From: RBG-13-68-16 sp050018455
GTDB lineage: Bacteria; Acidobacteriota; Thermoanaerobaculia; Thermoanaerobaculales; Thermoanaerobaculaceae
DNA: 64,000 nt
Assembly: GCA_050018455.1 (NCBI GenBank)
Contig: JBEKAA010000025.1
Coordinates: forward strand, 12,907 to 76,906
Direction of reading: 5' to 3'
Part shown: piece after piece, positions 33,464-41,817 of the stretch
How positions within the stretch are numbered: the first letter of the stretch is position 1
Layout: every line of letters starts with the position of its first letter
The notes under the pieces: model-generated
What the model was told of the DNA's origin: nothing
Databases searched by the model: none
What the model saw: the letters and a program-made list of their open reading frames with translations, nothing else
Program-made: the position numbers and the translations under genes

Positions 33464-34035
33464 GCTTCCCTCCCCATCTCGGAGCCGTCGCCGAGGTCAC
33501 GCTCGTCGTCCGCCGCCAGATACCGCGTCTTGAGCTCGAGGTAGCTGCGGACCCCCCGGCGAACGTGCTCCAGCTCCTCCGCCCCCACCTCGCGGCGCAC
33601 CCTGGCGGGTACGCCGGCGACCAGCGTTCGGGGCGGCACGACCATGCCCGGCGGGACCAGGGCGCCTGCGGCGACCACAGCCTCCTCCCCGACGACGGCC
33701 CCGTTGAGCACCGTGGCGTGCATCCCTACGAGCGCACCGCGCTCGACCCGGCACCCGTGCAGAAGCGCTGCGTGCCCGACCGTGACATCCTCGCCCACCA
33801 GCGTCGGGAAGTCGGGCTCGTCGACGTGGACGACGGCATTGTCCTGGATGTTGGATCGGGCCCCGATTCGGATCTCGTGCAGATCGGCCCGCAGCACGGC
33901 GCCGTACCACACGCTCACGTCGTCGCCGAGATCCACGTCACCCAGGATGGAGGCCGTGGACGCCACGAAAACGCGCTGACCGAAGCGAGGCGATTTGCCG
34001 GCAAAGGACCGCACCTTCAAGGCTCGCACCTCCAC
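33460..34035 (-). CDS. Gamma-carbonic anhydrase family hexapeptide-repeat protein
   Basis: A 191-residue left-handed beta-helix protein with repeated hexapeptides (VFVASTASILGDVDLGDDVSVWYGAVLRADLHEIRIGARSNIQDNAVVHVD). The histidine-containing blocks VHVD and GHAALLHGC match the metal ligands of gamma-carbonic anhydrases. The C-terminal helix (ELEHVRRGVRSYLELKTRYL) packs against the barrel. Enzyme activity varies in this family, so hydration of CO2 is not certain. It overlaps hisS by 4 nt and precedes it in the same transcript. The 275 nt upstream of it (34036-34310) show no gene. Confidence 0.88.
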   Translation of the reverse strand: MEVRALKVRSFAGKSPRFGQRVFVASTASILGDVDLGDDVSVWYGAVLRADLHEIRIGARSNIQDNAVVHVDEPDFPTLVGEDVTVGHAALLHGCRVERGALVGMHATVLNGAVVGEEAVVAAGALVPPGMVVPPRTLVAGVPARVRREVGAEELEHVRRGVRSYLELKTRYLAADDERDLGDGSEMGREA

Positions 34036-34310
34036 TCAGGCCGGTCACGCTAACACACACAGCCGCCTAGGGCAACGAGCCACGCTCCGAGCCGGAAGGC
34101 CAAACCCTGTGGAACAGCCGTTCGAACCGCTCCCGGCAAGTGGCACAATTTGCACACAATACGCACAACCCACTATTGTTCAAGGACTTATACCACCGCA
34201 CTCGTGGCAGTGCACGATGCATAACCCGTTGAGATAGGGGGGCTTTCCCGCCCGTGGAGCGACTTTTCCGCAAGCTTTTCCGCAAAAACTGCGGAATCTT
34301 CAGGCGGCCT

Positions 34311-34928
34311 TCACGGCTTTACGCCCCACGCCGTCGGAGGCTCCCAGGGGCCGGCCCTCACGAGCCGCGGCGGGTCCACAGCGAGGTCCAGGAGGCTCGA
34401 GGGCGCGCCGCCCGGGGTGTCCCCCCCGTCCAGCAGGACGGCGAGCCCGTGGCCAAGGAGATCGGCAACATCGTCCGCGCTGACGAGAGGCGCGCCCCCG
34501 CTCCGGTTGGCCGACGTGGCCGTGAGAGGCCCGACCACCTCCAGCAGCGCTCGGAGGAGGTCGTTGGAGGGGACCCTTACCGCCAGGGTCCGCCCCGCCC
34601 CGCCGGCCGCGAGCCTCGAGCAGGCGGGGAGCACGACCGTCACCGGCGCAGGCCAGGCGGCCTCGAGGCGGCTTCGCCAATCGGGCGGAACGACGACCAG
34701 CCGTTCGAGCTGTGCCAGCGAGGCGCCGACGACAAGGAGCGCCTTCTCCACAGGCCGCCCTTTGAGGTCGAAGACCCGCCCGACCGCCTCGTTGTCCCGG
34801 GGGTCCACGGCGAGGCCGTAGAACGTCTCGGTCGGGATGGCAGTGACCCCGTGGCCTGCGACGGCGCTCCTCACCGCCCCTGCCGCCGCTGCCAGGTGCT
34901 CCTTCAAGGTGAACGGCAGCCGGAGCAT
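34311..34928 (-). CDS. tsaC: L-threonylcarbamoyladenylate synthase (Sua5/YrdC family)
   Basis: Makes threonylcarbamoyl-AMP from threonine, bicarbonate and ATP for the t6A37 modification of tRNAs. The 205-residue YrdC domain shows IPTETFYGLAVDPRDNEAVGRVFDLKGRP near residue 33, then PVTVVLPA, LAVRVPSNDLLRALLEVVGPLTATSANRSGG and the acidic ending LLDGGDTPGGAPSSLLDL. The length corresponds to the short TsaC form without the Sua5 C-terminal domain. Its ATG shares one base with the recN stop (TGATG), so it is translated from the recN transcript. Confidence 0.92.
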   Translation of the reverse strand: MLRLPFTLKEHLAAAAGAVRSAVAGHGVTAIPTETFYGLAVDPRDNEAVGRVFDLKGRPVEKALLVVGASLAQLERLVVVPPDWRSRLEAAWPAPVTVVLPACSRLAAGGAGRTLAVRVPSNDLLRALLEVVGPLTATSANRSGGAPLVSADDVADLLGHGLAVLLDGGDTPGGAPSSLLDLAVDPPRLVRAGPWEPPTAWGVKP

Positions 34929-36628
34929 CAGGAGATCTTCAGAAGCTCGCGGGCGTGCTGCCTAGCGGCGGCGGTCGGCTCGCCCCCGCCGAGCATTCGA
35001 ACCAGCTCTTCCACCCGCGCGTCGGCTGCGACGGGCTCCACGTGGGTGACCGTTCGCCCGCGCGAGGCCTCCTTGCGAACGACCAGGTGGGTCGAGGCCT
35101 TCCCGGCAACTTGCGGGAGATGCGTCACGACCATCACCTGGTCGCGCCCGCCCAGGGACGCGAGCAACGTCCCCAGCTCGTCCGCAACGGTGCCGCCGAT
35201 CCCCGCGTCCACCTCGTCGAACAGGAGGGTCAGCACCCCGCGACGTGGAAGCGTGTCCCGCAGGACAGTCCGCATCGCGAGGTGGATGCGCGACAGCTCC
35301 CCGCCGGACGCGATGCGCGCCATCGAGCGCACTGCTTCGCCGGGGTTGGTGGAGAGCTCGAACTCCCCGGCGTCGATGCCGTCCGCGGCCGGCTCGATCC
35401 GAGCGCCATCGACCTCCAGTGTGCCGGACGCCGAAGTGCGCGGTGTCAGCGCCAATCTGAGGCGCGCACGTGGGATTCCCAACCCCTTGAGCACGTCGAT
35501 CACCTTCCCGGAGAAGCGCTCGGCGGCCGCCACCCGTTGACGCGAAAGTGATTGCGCAAGCTCGAGATACTGTCCAGCCAGGCGCTTCTGCTCCTGCTCG
35601 AGGCGCGCGATGTCGTCCTCGACGCCTTCCAGTTGGTCACGCTCGGCCTGCAGCCGTGCCCCGTGCTCGAGCACCGCGGTCACCGAGCCGCCGTACTTGA
35701 GTGCGAGCCGTTCGAGCAACGCAAGCCTGCTCTCGACGTGTTCGAGGCGCGTCGGGTCCGGGCGAACCCGGTCGGCAAGCTCGCCAACGGCCCTCTCGGC
35801 TTCCTCCGCGAGCACCTGCGCCTGTTCGAGGTCGGAGGCCGTGTCGCCGACGCCGATACCGAGGGCGTGCAGTTCGCGCACCGCGCGGGCGGCACGCGCC
35901 AGCGCCACGGCGCCGCCCTCCCCGGCGAGCGACGCGAGCGCCGCGGCCACGAGCTCTCCGATTCGCTCGGCGTGCCTGAGGAAGGCGCGCTCTTCCCGGA
36001 GGGCGTCTTCCTCGCCGCACTCTGGGCGCGCCTCCTCGATCTCGCGCGCCTGGAACGCGATCACGTCCAGCCTGTCTCGGCGGTTCGCCAGGGCACGCCG
36101 CTGCGAATCGAGCCTCTCTCGCGCTTCCTGCCAGAGAGCGTAGGCGGCGGCGACCCCTGCGCGCTCGCCGCCGAGCCCCCCGGCGGCGTCAACCAGCGCA
36201 ATGTGCGTCGCCGGGTCGGTGAGCCCCCGCTGCTCGTGCTGGCCGTGGATCGCCAGCAGGAAGGGCGCCAACCGCTGGAGTGCGCCCACCGTGACCGGCA
36301 CGTCGTTCGCCCAGGCCCGGGAGCGGCCGTTGGCCGACACCTCGCGCCGCAGCACCAGCTCCTCGCCGACCTCCACCCCGAGCTCGCCCAGCAATCCCAG
36401 AGCGAGGTCGTCGGGCGGCGTCAGGAAACACCCCTCGACGATGAGGCGGTCGCGGCCTCCCCGCACTTGGTCGGCATCGGCCCTCTCTCCGGCGAGGAGC
36501 TGGAGCGACTGCACGAGCAGGGATTTGCCGGCGCCCGTCTCGCCGGTCAGGACGATGAACCCGGCCGGCAGCTCCAGCCGCACTTTCTCGATGATCCCGA
36601 GGTCCCGGACCTCCAGCTCCCGGAGCAT
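34928..36628 (-). CDS. recN: DNA repair protein RecN
   Basis: SMC-like ATPase acting in double-strand break repair. The 566-residue protein has Walker A GETGAGKS at 29-36 and a long central coiled-coil region with Ala/Glu/Arg-rich helices. The C-terminal ABC signature ASGGELSRIHLAMRTVL and Walker B TLLFDEVDAGIGGTVADELG precede the D/H-loop MVVTHLPQVAGKA. Size and domain order are as expected for RecN. It is the middle gene of a minus-strand group: M16 peptidase 12 nt upstream, tsaC overlapping downstream. Confidence 0.96.
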   Translation of the reverse strand: MLRELEVRDLGIIEKVRLELPAGFIVLTGETGAGKSLLVQSLQLLAGERADADQVRGGRDRLIVEGCFLTPPDDLALGLLGELGVEVGEELVLRREVSANGRSRAWANDVPVTVGALQRLAPFLLAIHGQHEQRGLTDPATHIALVDAAGGLGGERAGVAAAYALWQEARERLDSQRRALANRRDRLDVIAFQAREIEEARPECGEEDALREERAFLRHAERIGELVAAALASLAGEGGAVALARAARAVRELHALGIGVGDTASDLEQAQVLAEEAERAVGELADRVRPDPTRLEHVESRLALLERLALKYGGSVTAVLEHGARLQAERDQLEGVEDDIARLEQEQKRLAGQYLELAQSLSRQRVAAAERFSGKVIDVLKGLGIPRARLRLALTPRTSASGTLEVDGARIEPAADGIDAGEFELSTNPGEAVRSMARIASGGELSRIHLAMRTVLRDTLPRRGVLTLLFDEVDAGIGGTVADELGTLLASLGGRDQVMVVTHLPQVAGKASTHLVVRKEASRGRTVTHVEPVAADARVEELVRMLGGGEPTAAARQHARELLKIS

Positions 36629-36640
36629 AGTGAGGGAATG

Positions 36641-39289
36641 CTAATCGGCGGCGGCGGGGTTTGCAACGAGCCCGCCGGCAGCGGCCAGGCAAAGCCGGGC
36701 GGGGTCGATGTGGCGGCGGATCGCTTCGACCACCTCGGCGCGCCCCGTGGCGAGGATCTTGCCCGGGATCAGATCGATCTCGGTGACCGGCAGCCCGTGA
36801 CGGCCGAGGCGGAGGATCTCGCGAGCCTGCGCCCCCGGCGTCGCAAGCGCGACCCTGTACGCACCGGCCATCGCGGCGCGCTCGTCGTCGAGCTCACGCT
36901 CGTCCGGACCCCCTTCCACGAAGCGGGCGATCTCCTCCCTCGCCGCAGCCTCCGCACGTGCGAGGCTCGAAGGCGCGACGGAGAACGTCGCCGCCCACGG
37001 GCCGTCGAGGAGCGACGCCCCGAAGAACCGCGAGATCACGCCGTACGTCAGCCCCTCGCGGTCTCTCAGGCGCACCCCGAGCCGCGACGACAGCGTGGAC
37101 TGGCCCAGGACCGCGTTCCCGAGGGCGGCCGCGAAGAAGTCCTCGTCCCGCCGCCGCAGCCCACCGGGGTGACCCAGCACCACGTCGAGGTTCGGTTTGT
37201 CCGGCATCATCTCTCGCACCTCGGCAGGATCGACGTCGGCCGCCGTGCGGCGCCGCACCGGCGGTATCTCTCCGCTTCCCCCTTTCGCGCCCTCCATGAG
37301 GCGTTGAAGCCGTTCCGCCACGGCTGGCGGCTCAAAGTCCCCCACCAGGGCGAGCAGCAGCGACGCCGGCCCATACACGCGTCCGTGGACGGCGACCAGA
37401 TCCTCGCGCGCGACCCGCTCCAACCCGGCCCGGCGCTCGTCCAGAGGCCGGCGGTAGTAGGGGTGGCCGGAGGGGAAGACAAGGCGCGAGAACGCCTCGA
37501 AGGCCCGGTGAAACGTGTCCTCCTGGGCGTGGGCCAGCTCGCCGAGCCTCAGGACGCGCAGCTTCTCCAGCTCCTCCGCCGGGAATGCCGGGCGCTGGAG
37601 CATCTCGACCAGCAGCTCCAGCACCAGCGGCAGGTGGCGGGACAAGCACCTGCCGGAGCAGTACACCTCGAGCGGGTTGAACCCGTCCCCGGACACGTCG
37701 AGCTCGATGCCGCGGTCCTCGATGATGCGGGCCAGCTCGAGCCGGCCGTGCGTGGCGGTCCCACGTTCGAGCATGTCGGGTATGAGCGAGGCGGCGCTCC
37801 AGGCTTCCGGCGCGACAAGGCCGTGCCCGGCGAGGAGCGATCCCTGCAGGTGCACGGTCGTGTTGGCGTGCCTGGGCAGGAGGAGAAGCCGGCCGCCGCC
37901 CGGGAGGTCCACCTCCTCGACCTTCGCGGCGAGGTCGCTCCGGAAGTGGCAGGGGCGCGGCGCCAGGCCGGTCGGGGCCGGGAGGGGGACGGCGCCGGAG
38001 CCTCCGTGGCCGTTCTTCGGCACGAAGTAGCCGACCGAGATCGAATCGTCGGCAAATGTCTGGGCAGCCACCCGCACGACATCCTCGCGGCTCACCGCCC
38101 TGATGCGGTCGGGATAGTCCAGGTAGAAGCGCCAGTCCGCCGACGAGATCGCCTCCGTGATCGCTGCAGCGACCTGGGCCGGGGAATCGCGATGGTACGC
38201 CGTCTGCGCCTCGACCTGGGCCTTGGCGCGCACCAACTCGGCCTTCGAAAGCCCCTTGCGTACGACCGCAGCGAGCTCCCGCCGGATGATCCGCTCGACC
38301 TTGGCGTGCCCGGTCGCCGGGTTGAGCGTCGCGAAGATCTGGAAGAGACCGGGGTCGCGCAACTGCCAGCAGATCGCCTGGACGTCGAGGCAAAGGCCCG
38401 TCTCGACGAGCCGCTGGTACAGGCGCGAGGTCACGCCGCCCCCGAGGGCGTCCGCCAGCACCGCGAGGGCGTGGGTCGAGTCATGCACCGCCTCGGGCGC
38501 GCGCCACGACACCGCCACCCAGCCCACCTCGCCCGCCCGGCGCACGACGAAGCGCCGCTCTCCCTCCTGCCTGGGCTCGCGCGTCACCACCGGGGGCAGG
38601 GGTCGCGGCGCGCGCGGCAGCGGGCCGAAGTGCCGGGCGACCAGGTCGAGCGCCGCCTCCCTGTCGAACGTGCCGACCAGGACCAGCGACGCGTTGTCCG
38701 GGTAGTAGAAGGTGTCGTAGAACGCCCGCAGGCGGTCGATCGAGGTCGCCTCGATGTCGCTTCGCCACCCGATGGTCGGGTGATGATACGGGTGCTCGCG
38801 GAACGCGATTGCGAACGACTCCTTGAGCAACACGTCGAAGGGGTCGTTCTCGCCCCGCTCGAACTCGTTGCGCACCACGGTCATCTCGGTGGCGAGGTCC
38901 TCCGGCCTTAGCAGAGCCGCCCGCATGCGGTCCGCCTCCAGCTCGAGAGCCAGCTCGAGGTGCTCCGGCGGGAGCGTCTCGAAATAGTTCGTGCGGTCGA
39001 ACCACGTCGTGGCGTTGAAGTACGCCCCGACGCGCTCCAGCACCCGCGCGATGGGACGCCCCTCGCTCGGGTTGAACTTATGCGAACCCTTGAACATCAG
39101 GTGCTCGAGCAGGTGCGTCGAGCCGGTGTGCCCGACCGCCTCGTTGCGCGATCCGACGTGATAGACGACGCACGACGCGACCACCGGCACGCTCGGGTCG
39201 GGGAGGAGCAGCACCCGCAACCCGTTGCTCGCGAGCTTCAACTCTTCCACTCCGCGCTCCTGGGCAAGCACCTCGAACCCGTCTGTCAT
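36641..39289 (-). CDS. M16 family zinc peptidase, two-domain
   Basis: An 882-residue pitrilysin-type protein with two M16 halves. The first half carries the inverted zinc motif HxxEH (HLLEH, residues 59-63) in THLLEHLMFKGSHKFNPSEG. The downstream region holding the third ligand (LELALELEADRMRAALL) is also present. The second half (VDLPGGGRLLLLPRHANTTVHLQGSLLAGHGL) lacks HxxEH, as expected for the partner domain. I see no signal peptide, so it may be cytoplasmic, although many relatives are periplasmic. It lies 12 nt upstream of recN on the same strand and divergent from threonine aldolase. Confidence 0.92.
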   Translation of the reverse strand: MTDGFEVLAQERGVEELKLASNGLRVLLLPDPSVPVVASCVVYHVGSRNEAVGHTGSTHLLEHLMFKGSHKFNPSEGRPIARVLERVGAYFNATTWFDRTNYFETLPPEHLELALELEADRMRAALLRPEDLATEMTVVRNEFERGENDPFDVLLKESFAIAFREHPYHHPTIGWRSDIEATSIDRLRAFYDTFYYPDNASLVLVGTFDREAALDLVARHFGPLPRAPRPLPPVVTREPRQEGERRFVVRRAGEVGWVAVSWRAPEAVHDSTHALAVLADALGGGVTSRLYQRLVETGLCLDVQAICWQLRDPGLFQIFATLNPATGHAKVERIIRRELAAVVRKGLSKAELVRAKAQVEAQTAYHRDSPAQVAAAITEAISSADWRFYLDYPDRIRAVSREDVVRVAAQTFADDSISVGYFVPKNGHGGSGAVPLPAPTGLAPRPCHFRSDLAAKVEEVDLPGGGRLLLLPRHANTTVHLQGSLLAGHGLVAPEAWSAASLIPDMLERGTATHGRLELARIIEDRGIELDVSGDGFNPLEVYCSGRCLSRHLPLVLELLVEMLQRPAFPAEELEKLRVLRLGELAHAQEDTFHRAFEAFSRLVFPSGHPYYRRPLDERRAGLERVAREDLVAVHGRVYGPASLLLALVGDFEPPAVAERLQRLMEGAKGGSGEIPPVRRRTAADVDPAEVREMMPDKPNLDVVLGHPGGLRRRDEDFFAAALGNAVLGQSTLSSRLGVRLRDREGLTYGVISRFFGASLLDGPWAATFSVAPSSLARAEAAAREEIARFVEGGPDERELDDERAAMAGAYRVALATPGAQAREILRLGRHGLPVTEIDLIPGKILATGRAEVVEAIRRHIDPARLCLAAAGGLVANPAAAD

Positions 39290-39321
39290 TCACGACCCTC
39301 CGGCCCGCTATGATAGCTGTC

Positions 39322-40371
39322 ATGATCGATCTACGTTCGGACACCGTGACCCGACCGACCCCGGCGATGCGCCGCGCCATGGCGGACGCGGAGGTCGGCG
39401 ACGACGTCTACCGCGAGGATCCCACGGCGCTGCGCCTGGAGGAGCTCGCAGCAACCACGCTGGGCTTCCCGGCGGCGCTTTTCGTCCCGACGGGGACGAT
39501 GGGGAACCAGCTCGCGGTCCACCTTCAGACCAGACCCGGGAGCGAGGTGATCATCGAGTCCCGGGGGCACATCTTCAACTTCGAGATGGGGGCCATGGCC
39601 GTCTGGTCCGGGGCGCTGCCCCGACCGATCGTTACCGACAAGGGCCTTCTGGACCCCGCCCAGATCGAGGCCGCGATCGCCCCCGCGGTTTCCTACCGCA
39701 CGCCAACCCGCCTGCTGGCCCTCGAGAACACCCACAACCTCTGGTCCGGGCTTCCAATGGACGCCTCTCGTACGCGTTTGCTCGCGGCCGTCGCACACGC
39801 CCACGGGCTTAGTGTGCACCTCGACGGCGCGCGCATCTTCAACGCCGCCACCGCCCTCGGCACCACCGCGGCCGCGCTGGCGGCCGGCTGCGACACAGTC
39901 ATGTTCTGCCTCTCCAAGGGGCTCGCGGCTCCGGTGGGTTCGATGCTGTGCGGGACGAGGGAACTGATCGACGAGGCGATTCGGGCGCGCAAGCTCTTCG
40001 GCGGCGGGATGCGCCAGATCGGCGTCCTCGCGGCCGCTGGGATCGTCGCTCTCACCGAGATGGTGGACCGTCTCGGTGAGGATCACGCCCGGGCGCGGCG
40101 CCTCGCCGAGGGGCTCGCCGAGCTTCCCGCCGTGGATATCGACCCTGCCCGCGTCTACACCAACATCGTGGTTTTCCGGCTGCGGCCCGAGGGGGTTCCG
40201 GGCGCAGCCGAGGTTGCGCCCTCGCAGCGTTTCGTCACGGGCCTGAAGGAGCGCGGCGTCCTGTGTGGGACCTTCAGCGCCACCGAGGTGCGCATGGTCA
40301 CCCACTACGAGATCAGCGACGCCGATGTGGAGGCGACGCTGCAAGCCGCTCGCGACGTTCTCAAGTTCTGA
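39322..40371 (+). CDS. ltaE: Low-specificity L-threonine aldolase
   Basis: PLP enzyme splitting L-threonine/allo-threonine into glycine and acetaldehyde. The 349-residue protein starts MIDLRSDTVTRPTPAMRRAM. It shows the conserved EVGDDVYREDPT block, FVPTGTMGNQLAV, HLDGARIFNAA, and the PLP lysine in CLSKGLAAPVGS. RKLFGGGMRQIGVLAAAG is also diagnostic. I chose ATG 39322 over 39310 because the family begins at MIDLRSDT. It is a single gene, divergent from the M16 peptidase. Its product acetaldehyde is also the predicted metabolite of the microcompartment, but nothing else links them. Confidence 0.93.
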   Translation: MIDLRSDTVTRPTPAMRRAMADAEVGDDVYREDPTALRLEELAATTLGFPAALFVPTGTMGNQLAVHLQTRPGSEVIIESRGHIFNFEMGAMAVWSGALPRPIVTDKGLLDPAQIEAAIAPAVSYRTPTRLLALENTHNLWSGLPMDASRTRLLAAVAHAHGLSVHLDGARIFNAATALGTTAAALAAGCDTVMFCLSKGLAAPVGSMLCGTRELIDEAIRARKLFGGGMRQIGVLAAAGIVALTEMVDRLGEDHARARRLAEGLAELPAVDIDPARVYTNIVVFRLRPEGVPGAAEVAPSQRFVTGLKERGVLCGTFSATEVRMVTHYEISDADVEATLQAARDVLKF

Positions 40372-40716
40372 AGTTCGAAGGTTCCAAGGTTCCAAGGTTC
40401 CAAGGTTCGGAGGTTCGAGGGTTTGGTTGCAGCAGGGGAGCAGAGGGGCTGAGGAGCAGAGGAGCACGAAGCAAATCAGGCGGAAGCTGTGCCTTTCTCC
40501 TCCGCCCCTCTGCTCCTCTGCAGCTGAACCTGCGAACGTTCGAACGTGTGAACCTACGAACGGTTTCTTGCTCCCTCGCTCCTCAGCCCCTCTGCTCCTC
40601 CGCTCCTCTGCTCCTCTGTAGCTGAACCTGCGAACGTGCGAACCTGCGAACGGTCCCTTGCTCCCCCGCTCCTCTGCCCCTCTGCTGCCGGGCCTCGGCA
40701 GCCCGGGTCTTGCTTG
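40372..40716. repeat. Non-coding spacer of degenerate tandem repeats
   Basis: 345 nt without a gene. It begins with a run of GGTTCCAA and GGTTCGAA units (40378-40430). CT-rich CTCCTCTGC units follow, then two copies, 98 bp apart, of a module beginning AGCTGAACCTGCGAACG (40522 and 40620). Each module ends GAACGGT and leads into another CTCC-rich run. The pattern suggests slippage or segmental duplication rather than a CRISPR, as spacers are not unique. The flanking genes converge here. Confidence 0.6.
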
Positions 40717-41817
40717 CTACGCGGCGTCCTCGCCGGGTGCGGGGCGGTCCTTGGCGGCTCGGACGAGCGCGTAGATCGTGAGCCCGACGCACAGCACGAA
40801 GACCGCGAGGAACAGCGCGAGCGAGCCCCACTGCGGAGCCACCGTCACCTGCTCGCCGGCGCGCGCGTTGGCGAGGTAGAAGTTCCGCAGTTCGTGACGC
40901 GTGACGATCATGAAGACCATCGCGCCGACGATTAACTCCGCCGCCCGCCGAACCTTGGTCGCCTGGACGAGAGGGTCGGATATCTGCGCCAAGACTACGA
41001 GCAACACCACTCCGGCGAGGATTCCGACGCCCAGCGGCGCCATGGTGACGGCACCGCCGCGCATGAAAGCCCGGAGGACGTCCTCCGGCAGCGCCAACAG
41101 GAGCCAGAAACCGTCCACGAGCTGGAGGAGCGTCGCGATCAGAGCGGCCTTCACTCCGAAGCGTGCCATCCCCCGCAGCGCCTCCGGGTCGCCTCCCCTC
41201 GCGGCGCGGCGCACCGCGACGAAGGCGGCGAGCGCCCCGGCCATCGCAACGGCCGCCAGGACGAAGTGGAAGAACCGCGGCAGGAACGAGGGGTCGCCCA
41301 GCGCCGCCCAGGCGCGATCCGCGACCTGCTCCCAGCGCCCGGGCTGCAGATGCAGGAGGTTGACCGTCACCTGGATTGCGGCGATGGCCACGAAGCAGAC
41401 CGCTTCCAGGACGACGACGGCGCCTGCATCCTTGCCCGCGCGCAGCCGGAACTTCGCGACGTAGTTCAGGTAGTACCCGACCGTGAGGAGGACCAGGATG
41501 CCGAACCACGCCCAGCCCACGAGGATCGTCGCCGTGTAGAAGAAGCGACCCAGGATGACCTGTATGAACAGGAGCGGCGCGATCCCGAACGTGATCGCGA
41601 GAGAAATTGCCCAGGAATTCGCCTCGACGAAGAGGGCCCGGATCTCTCGCCGGCCGGCGCCCGCGGCACCGGCGAAGGCCGCCAGCAGCGTCCCTCCCAG
41701 CACGGTGTTCACGAACAGCAGGTGGATGAAGAAGGTGAGCACCCACAGCACGTGGAAGAGCCACGGCGGCCCCGGCAGTGGCGCCGGATCGAGTGCGGGT
41801 ATCAGGCTAGTTGGCAT
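40717..41817 (-). CDS. Cytochrome bd-like partner membrane subunit
   Basis: A 366-residue integral membrane protein with about nine hydrophobic segments (LFHVLWVLTFFIHLLFVNTVLGGTLLAAFAGAAG; ANSWAISLAITFGIAPLLFIQVILGRFFY; later LALFLAVFVLCVGLTIYALV). Histidines lie in the first segments (PWLFHVLW, FFIHLLF) and near FFHFVLAAVAMAG. Its ATG lies 11 nt inside the 3' end of the cytochrome bd-like gene, so the two proteins very likely form one complex as CydB-like and CydA-like halves. On its own I would only call it a polytopic redox-complex protein; the context drives the call. Confidence 0.65.
   Translation of the reverse strand: MPTSLIPALDPAPLPGPPWLFHVLWVLTFFIHLLFVNTVLGGTLLAAFAGAAGAGRREIRALFVEANSWAISLAITFGIAPLLFIQVILGRFFYTATILVGWAWFGILVLLTVGYYLNYVAKFRLRAGKDAGAVVVLEAVCFVAIAAIQVTVNLLHLQPGRWEQVADRAWAALGDPSFLPRFFHFVLAAVAMAGALAAFVAVRRAARGGDPEALRGMARFGVKAALIATLLQLVDGFWLLLALPEDVLRAFMRGGAVTMAPLGVGILAGVVLLVVLAQISDPLVQATKVRRAAELIVGAMVFMIVTRHELRNFYLANARAGEQVTVAPQWGSLALFLAVFVLCVGLTIYALVRAAKDRPAPGEDAA

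Noticed and set aside
34141..34154. A sigma54-like promoter, TGGCACAATTTGCA
   Set aside because: The GG and GC doublets are 2 bp too close for sigma54, and the site does not lead into a plus-strand gene.
35552..38911. A 1,119-codon open frame on the plus strand
   Set aside because: It is antisense to recN and the M16 peptidase, both with clear motifs. The composition is Arg/Gly/Leu/Pro-rich and no domain is recognisable.
40378..40680. A CRISPR array
   Set aside because: Repeat units are short and degenerate, spacing is irregular, spacers are not unique and no cas genes are nearby.
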